Positions 60,778-64,000 of a stretch of 64,000 nucleotides of DNA are shown piece by piece (the first letter of the stretch is position 1; each line of letters opens with the position of its first letter). Below the pieces are notes generated by a model. It had not been told where the DNA came from and searched no databases. It saw only the letters and a list, made by a program, of their open reading frames with translations. This stretch comes from JACKAL01 sp964400355 (GTDB lineage: Bacteria > Bdellovibrionota > Bdellovibrionia > Bdellovibrionales > JAGQZY01): NCBI GenBank assembly GCA_964400355.1, contig CAYNTO010000011.1, positions 15,162-79,161 on the forward strand. Reading direction: 5' to 3'. The translations under genes were made by a program, and so were the position numbers.

Positions 60778-61602
60778 TTAATGGCTGGACTCTTGAACAA
60801 CCTCTTCGGCATGTAAATTCTCCCCGTGACGATAACGTTCTACGAGGGATTCGTCTTCCGTTGGAAATGAGAAGAGCAGGGCGTGGCTGTTGGAGCTGGA
60901 GTCTTCCAAGGTAACGACCACGTAAAAAAGGCCCTCACCATTGGCAGAAAAGTCTTTGATAAAATTGACGAGAGTATTGCCCTCGAGATCATTATTGCGC
61001 CAGATCTCATCGGGTTCTTCGATGGCGTTCTCGCGCAGGTCCCCGTACTCACGGAATTCGTCGCTGGGGATATCATCGTCTTGACGCAGGACCATCATAG
61101 CTTTGAAAAGGCCGATGGCCAGATCATCGCCCTCGGTCAGTGCATCACCTTCGATGCATCCATTCTCGACCTCGTTGGCATAGCGATCCATGTTCGGTTC
61201 ACCACGGCGGTACTTGTCCACAACTTGGGTGCTTTTGGTTGGAAAATGAAGAAAGACGAATGTAGGAACGTCACCCGCAACATAAGTTAATGCAATGTAA
61301 TAGAACTCTTCATCCGGGCTTTCGATCTTCTTTATAAAGATGTGTAACGGTAAGTTTTTGCTAGTGTCGTCGACCCAAACCTCATCTGGTGAATCTAAAG
61401 TCGCATCCAAATGGGTTTCCAACTTTGCGGCCTGTTCATCGGTGAAGTCAGACTTAGGACGTAAGGCGAGGAACTCGTTCTCAAATTTTTGAATGTGCTT
61501 GTCGAAGTGCTTTAAAACGTCTTCCTCTGACTTAAAAATAAGCTTATTTTTTTCGTCGATGATAATTTTTTCGGCATACGAACGATCTTTCTTTTTGCTC
61601 AC
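60778..61602 (-). CDS. Protein with two PBECR-like repeats
   Basis: A 274-residue cytoplasmic protein starting at GTG 61602 behind GGGGG; an ATG at 61659 without a ribosome binding site would add 19 residues. Two copies of an approximately 70-residue unit, at about 66-135 and 191-261, share D-E-V/I-W near the beginning, FIK, F-Y-Y/V-I/V-A/V-L/V-T in the middle, then FPT, V and KYRRGE or RYRHGE at the end. The pattern resembles the phage-barnase-EndoU-ColicinE5/D-RelE-like (PBECR) nuclease fold, but the match is by eye. It ends 22 bases before the pldA start. A nuclease, toxin or inactive relative is possible. Confidence 0.55.
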   Translation of the reverse strand: MSKKKDRSYAEKIIIDEKNKLIFKSEEDVLKHFDKHIQKFENEFLALRPKSDFTDEQAAKLETHLDATLDSPDEVWVDDTSKNLPLHIFIKKIESPDEEFYYIALTYVAGDVPTFVFLHFPTKSTQVVDKYRRGEPNMDRYANEVENGCIEGDALTEGDDLAIGLFKAMMVLRQDDDIPSDEFREYGDLRENAIEEPDEIWRNNDLEGNTLVNFIKDFSANGEGLFYVVVTLEDSSSNSHALLFSFPTEDESLVERYRHGENLHAEEVVQESSH

Positions 61603-61769
61603 TTCAAAGCCCCCGGCACATGGCGTGCGTCTGGGTTTCAGAATAGGGGAGGTTGACATAATAAGTCAACGACCGTTCAGAACGCAGTTTTTTGTTGCTA
61701 CTTTGCATAGACATCCACAAACTATTTTTAGGAGATGGATTCTCCTAGATGTTATCGCAAGGAGGCGAC

Positions 61770-62087
61770 GTGACAGATCTTACTCACGATTGTTTGGAGC
61801 GCATGGATCAGCTCATATATCAATCAACCCGCGGCATTCACATTCTATTTGATCACCAAGACATTGTCGGCGCGATCAATGACAGCGATCCAAGTCTCGA
61901 AGAAAACACTATCGAAAAACTCAAGCTTATACAAGACCTCTTGTACAAGTTTATTCGCATCAAAGAAATTGATGAGAAAAAAGTTTTTTTAAGAGATCTG
62001 AGTCGCCATGAATATGCGCTGTTGATTCGCGCGTATTTCAAAATTGTCGATAACAGCATCTTAAACAAGATGGTGGACAAGCATTAA
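61770..62087 (+). CDS. Small cytoplasmic protein of unknown function
   Basis: A 105-residue protein starting at GTG 61770 behind AAGGAGG; ATG 61749 is in frame but lacks a ribosome binding site. It is almost wholly helical, acidic and hydrophobic in alternation (IEKLKLIQDLLYKFIRIKEIDEKK), with no motif that I recognise. It is followed by a 10-pair hairpin and two others. It may be a regulatory or adaptor protein. Confidence 0.68.
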   Translation: MTDLTHDCLERMDQLIYQSTRGIHILFDHQDIVGAINDSDPSLEENTIEKLKLIQDLLYKFIRIKEIDEKKVFLRDLSRHEYALLIRAYFKIVDNSILNKMVDKH

Positions 62088-62094
62088 GTATAGA

Positions 62095-62117
62095 AGAATG
62101 GACCAACGGTCCATTCT
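62095..62117 (+). other. Perfect 10-pair hairpin, possible terminator or RNA element
   Basis: AGAATGGACC/GGTCCATTCT with loop AAC, eight bases after the stop of the small gene. It has no T-run. Two more hairpins, GACTCAT/ATGAGTC (62194-62216) and TGTCAGCGCT/AGCGCTGACA (62247-62267), follow in the same gap. Confidence 0.5.
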
Positions 62118-62246
62118 GAAGAAATTCCAGCGAGCCCACGTTGAAGAAGAGTATTCAAAAAAATAAATTTAAAATTAAAGTTCTGCGAGTAGTGACTCAT
62201 TTTAAGACGATGAGTCTGAAAAATGAAGCACTGCTCGTTATAAGTT

Positions 62247-62267
62247 TGTCAGCGCTAAGCGCTGACA
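62247..62267. repeat. 21-bp palindrome
   Basis: TGTCAGCGCT, A, AGCGCTGACA is a perfect palindrome with one central base. It could be a binding site for a dimeric regulator or a structured RNA element upstream of the gene at 62330. Confidence 0.5.
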
Positions 62268-62329
62268 CGACCAACTAATTACGTCCACCCAAAACTTGAG
62301 CATCACCACATTTACGCCGAAGAGAAAGC

Positions 62330-62644
62330 ATGCATTTAGCGGCTTTACTCATTACGGCATTTCTCCTCACACCACCGGCCCATGCCGAGTATCGCGTTTA
62401 TAAACTTAAAATCACTGACACCGAAAAAAAAACCTCCCGCGAGGTTCTCTCCACTCTCATGCCCGCAGCCTACCTTTATTACTACCCGGTACGCTCCACG
62501 GAGTCGGTGGTGATCGAGGATCACTGGATGTGTTTTGCCCGCTCAGACGGCTTTAAAAAGCCATGCACCCGACCTTTTGCCAGCCTTGAGCAAAGCCCTA
62601 AGACGGGATCTCAAGAGCGCCAGCCTGCAGACATCCCGAAATAG
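62330..62644 (+). CDS. Small exported protein of unknown function
   Basis: A 104-residue exported protein with a signal peptide ending at PAHAEY (residue 20) and two cysteines (MCFAR, PCTR). It lies 24 bases before the Hsp20-like gene on the same strand. No family is recognised. Confidence 0.62.
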   Translation: MHLAALLITAFLLTPPAHAEYRVYKLKITDTEKKTSREVLSTLMPAAYLYYYPVRSTESVVIEDHWMCFARSDGFKKPCTRPFASLEQSPKTGSQERQPADIPK

Positions 62645-62668
62645 CCACGATCGTGGTAAATTGATGGC

Positions 62669-63727
62669 ATGTCTAGCGTAAGCGATGCCAAAGCCAAAAC
62701 AGTTCAAGCCACAAAAGACGAAGAGCGCCTGAGCCAGGCGCATTCGGCGCGCAAAAAAAATCTAAAGTCGGCGCAAAAAGAAGACATCGATAAAGAGCGC
62801 CAAGCCCATCAGGAAAAAGTAGGGCAGATGCGCGATCGTCACACCTCGGAAATCAACAAAGAGAAGTCGATCCGTCAGCAGATTAAAGAGAACAATAATA
62901 AGTTGCGTTCCGAGAACTATAAGAAGACCGCCGAAGAGCGTGCCCGCCACGAAGCCTCTATGCGGCAACAGCGCGCGCAGCTCCAAGAAAAACAAAATGA
63001 ATATTCTGGCCAAGAAAACGCACTGCACATGCGCAAACAGGAAGAGGCGCAAAAATCCACACAGGCGTTCAAAGAGCATATGGCAGAACAACGACATGCG
63101 CAAAAAACTCAGGCCACAGAGCAGAAGCAATTTCACAAACAGGTGATCACTGAAGATCAAAAAGAATTTGAACAGTACCGCAAAGATCAGCGCGAGCACT
63201 ACGCCAGCGAGATCGATAAAGAGGCCGAGTTTTTCAAAGGCCGCCAAAACGAGCGTCGAGGAGAGTTTGAGCGAGTGCAAAATGAAAACGAACTCAATTA
63301 TCAACTCGTATTAGAACAGCAGAAAAACAAGTATCAGGAGCACTTCGACAAAGCGAAGTACAAGCACCTGGATGAAGTGAAGCGCTACGAAGATCCTAAG
63401 CAGGATCCATTTTATCGCATCCAGGATTTAGGCGCCAAGATTGAGGATATGGGCTCGCACTACGAAGTGCGCTTGCAAGTGCCGGAGCACGAAATTCGCA
63501 ATTTCAAAATCAACGTCAAAGACGACAAGATCACCGTGGCCGGCGCCCGGCGCTTTGAGGAAGAACTTAAATACGAAACCGAAAAAGTTTCCACCAACAA
63601 TTACCAAACTCTCAAGCAGGAATTCGCTTTGGACGCAGTGGTGGACCAATCCGCCGTGCACAAAGAGTACAAAGACGGCTTCCTCACCGTGATGGCCCCG
63701 AAAAAGGGATTTGGCATCTTTAAATGA
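62669..63727 (+). CDS. Coiled-coil protein with C-terminal Hsp20 (alpha-crystallin) domain
   Basis: A 352-residue cytoplasmic protein with a fused architecture. Residues 1-240 are an almost uninterrupted charged coiled coil (Lys, Glu, Gln, Arg, Ala). From about 255 the alpha-crystallin domain begins: HYEVRLQVPEHEIRNFKINVKDDKITVAG, then FALDAVVDQSAVHKEYKDGFLTVMAPKK, the usual small heat shock protein pattern of strands with GxLTV and PK near the end. The short N-terminal arm of ordinary Hsp20 is replaced by the coil. An extended -10 (TGGTAAATT) ends six bases before the ATG. Probable chaperone or scaffold. Confidence 0.87.
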   Translation: MSSVSDAKAKTVQATKDEERLSQAHSARKKNLKSAQKEDIDKERQAHQEKVGQMRDRHTSEINKEKSIRQQIKENNNKLRSENYKKTAEERARHEASMRQQRAQLQEKQNEYSGQENALHMRKQEEAQKSTQAFKEHMAEQRHAQKTQATEQKQFHKQVITEDQKEFEQYRKDQREHYASEIDKEAEFFKGRQNERRGEFERVQNENELNYQLVLEQQKNKYQEHFDKAKYKHLDEVKRYEDPKQDPFYRIQDLGAKIEDMGSHYEVRLQVPEHEIRNFKINVKDDKITVAGARRFEEELKYETEKVSTNNYQTLKQEFALDAVVDQSAVHKEYKDGFLTVMAPKKGFGIFK

Positions 63728-63759
63728 TGTTCAGTGGTTGAAGGAGTTTAGATGCTTCG

Positions 63760-63947
63760 AGTGGGTAATTGGTAAATTGGTGATTTGCAGTTGGTTATCG
63801 GTGATTGGCGATTGTTAGTAGGCAGTTGGTCATTGGTAATAAGTAATAAGTAATAAGTAATAAGTAATAAGTAATAAGTAATAAGTAATAAGTAATTAGT
63901 AACAAGTGAGTAACAGGTAACAAGTAACAAGTAATAGGTAATAAGTA
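63760..63947 (+). repeat. Heptanucleotide tandem repeat (TAATAAG)n with degenerate flanks
   Basis: Eight perfect copies of TAATAAG run from 63837 to 63892, followed by variants TAATTAG, TAACAAG, TAACAGG, TAATAGG and TAATAAG to about 63943. The preceding 75 bases are a degenerate GGTAATTGG/GGTGATTGG family. The tract lies between the coiled-coil/Hsp20 gene and the next start at 63956; the last unit supplies a TAGGA that could serve as ribosome binding site. Confidence 0.85.
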
Positions 63948-63955
63948 GGATTGTT

Positions 63956-64000
63956 ATGACGCCGATACCTCGAATTTTCATCGCCTTCGGATTGTTGTGG
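63956..64000 (+). CDS. 5' end of an exported protein, cut by the window edge
   Basis: ATG 63956 follows TAGGA and opens a frame of 15 visible codons that reads as the start of a signal peptide (MTPIPRIFIAFGLLW). The rest lies outside the window. The repeat tract just upstream could affect its expression. Confidence 0.5.
   Translation, partial: MTPIPRIFIAFGLLW

Noticed and set aside
62762..63304. 180-residue Leu/Phe-rich open frame on the minus strand
   Set aside because: It looks like a membrane protein only because it is antisense to the Lys/Glu-rich coiled coil.
63837..63943. CRISPR-like array
   Set aside because: The repeat unit is only seven bases with no spacers; it is a simple tandem repeat.
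1..64000. tRNA, rRNA or transposase genes
   Set aside because: No TPsiC-arm-like sequence in a plausible cloverleaf, no conserved rRNA segment and no DDE or Y1 transposase was seen.

Overview
The window looks like chromosome of a Gram-negative, double-membraned predator-type or free-living bacterium, most likely a member of the Bdellovibrionota (Bdellovibrio relatives). The reasons are a base composition near 50 percent GC, very dense gene packing, and an unusually high share of exported proteins (about a dozen lipoproteins with a lipobox, and several small outer-membrane barrels). The mix of families also fits: TamA/TamB, PutA without a DNA-binding domain, M2 peptidase, a twitch-type radical SAM protein and a large set of peptidoglycan-active enzymes. 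This placement is inference. No rRNA or tRNA gene, CRISPR array or complete transposon is visible.

Layout. 1-1.1 kb: the 3' end of a surface-type protein and a small terminase-like helix-turn-helix protein. 1.1-6.8 kb: a glycosyltransferase, then a lipidated TamA-like Omp85 protein overlapping a TamB gene. 6.9-14.3 kb: Rep/UvrD helicase, an outer-membrane protein, a luciferase-like oxidoreductase with a coupled methyltransferase-like gene, a DUF4430-like protein, MscS and a radical SAM protein. 14.2-17.8 kb (minus strand): alginate-lyase-like lipoprotein, 2OG-oxygenase-like protein and M2 peptidase. 18-27 kb: chalcone-isomerase-like protein, a CHASE2 adenylate cyclase, a large lipoprotein, a TPR/barrel protein and a FecR-domain protein, which look like one envelope-sensing cluster. 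27-34 kb: nuclease-fold lipoprotein, PilZ protein with lytic transglycosylase, barrels and lipoproteins, and an extensin-like peptidase. 34-49 kb: housekeeping and stress genes (acs, merC-like, Fis-type regulator, sixA, GNAT, osmC, L,D-transpeptidase-like, putA, Hsp33).

The most notable region is 50.0-58.1 kb. It holds six tightly coupled genes for an outer-membrane barrel, an NfrB-like membrane glycosyltransferase, a GH113-like protein, a GH26-like protein, a DUF2334 deacetylase-like protein and a large secreted protein of unknown family. Barrel, synthase, deacetylase and hydrolases are the parts of an exopolysaccharide secretion machine comparable in logic to Pga or Pel, but with a different set of families. 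It has its own promoter-like sequence.

The last 6 kb holds a matrixin-like metalloprotease, outer-membrane phospholipase A, a protein with an internal duplication resembling PBECR domains, a coiled-coil/Hsp20 fusion and a heptanucleotide tandem repeat just upstream of the last, truncated gene.

Two genome-level patterns recur. First, several genes without a Shine-Dalgarno sequence have a good -10 box only 5-10 bases before the start codon, which suggests leaderless mRNAs. Second, three REP-like palindromes begin exactly at the stop codon of a gene; two of them form an inverted pair around one gene.
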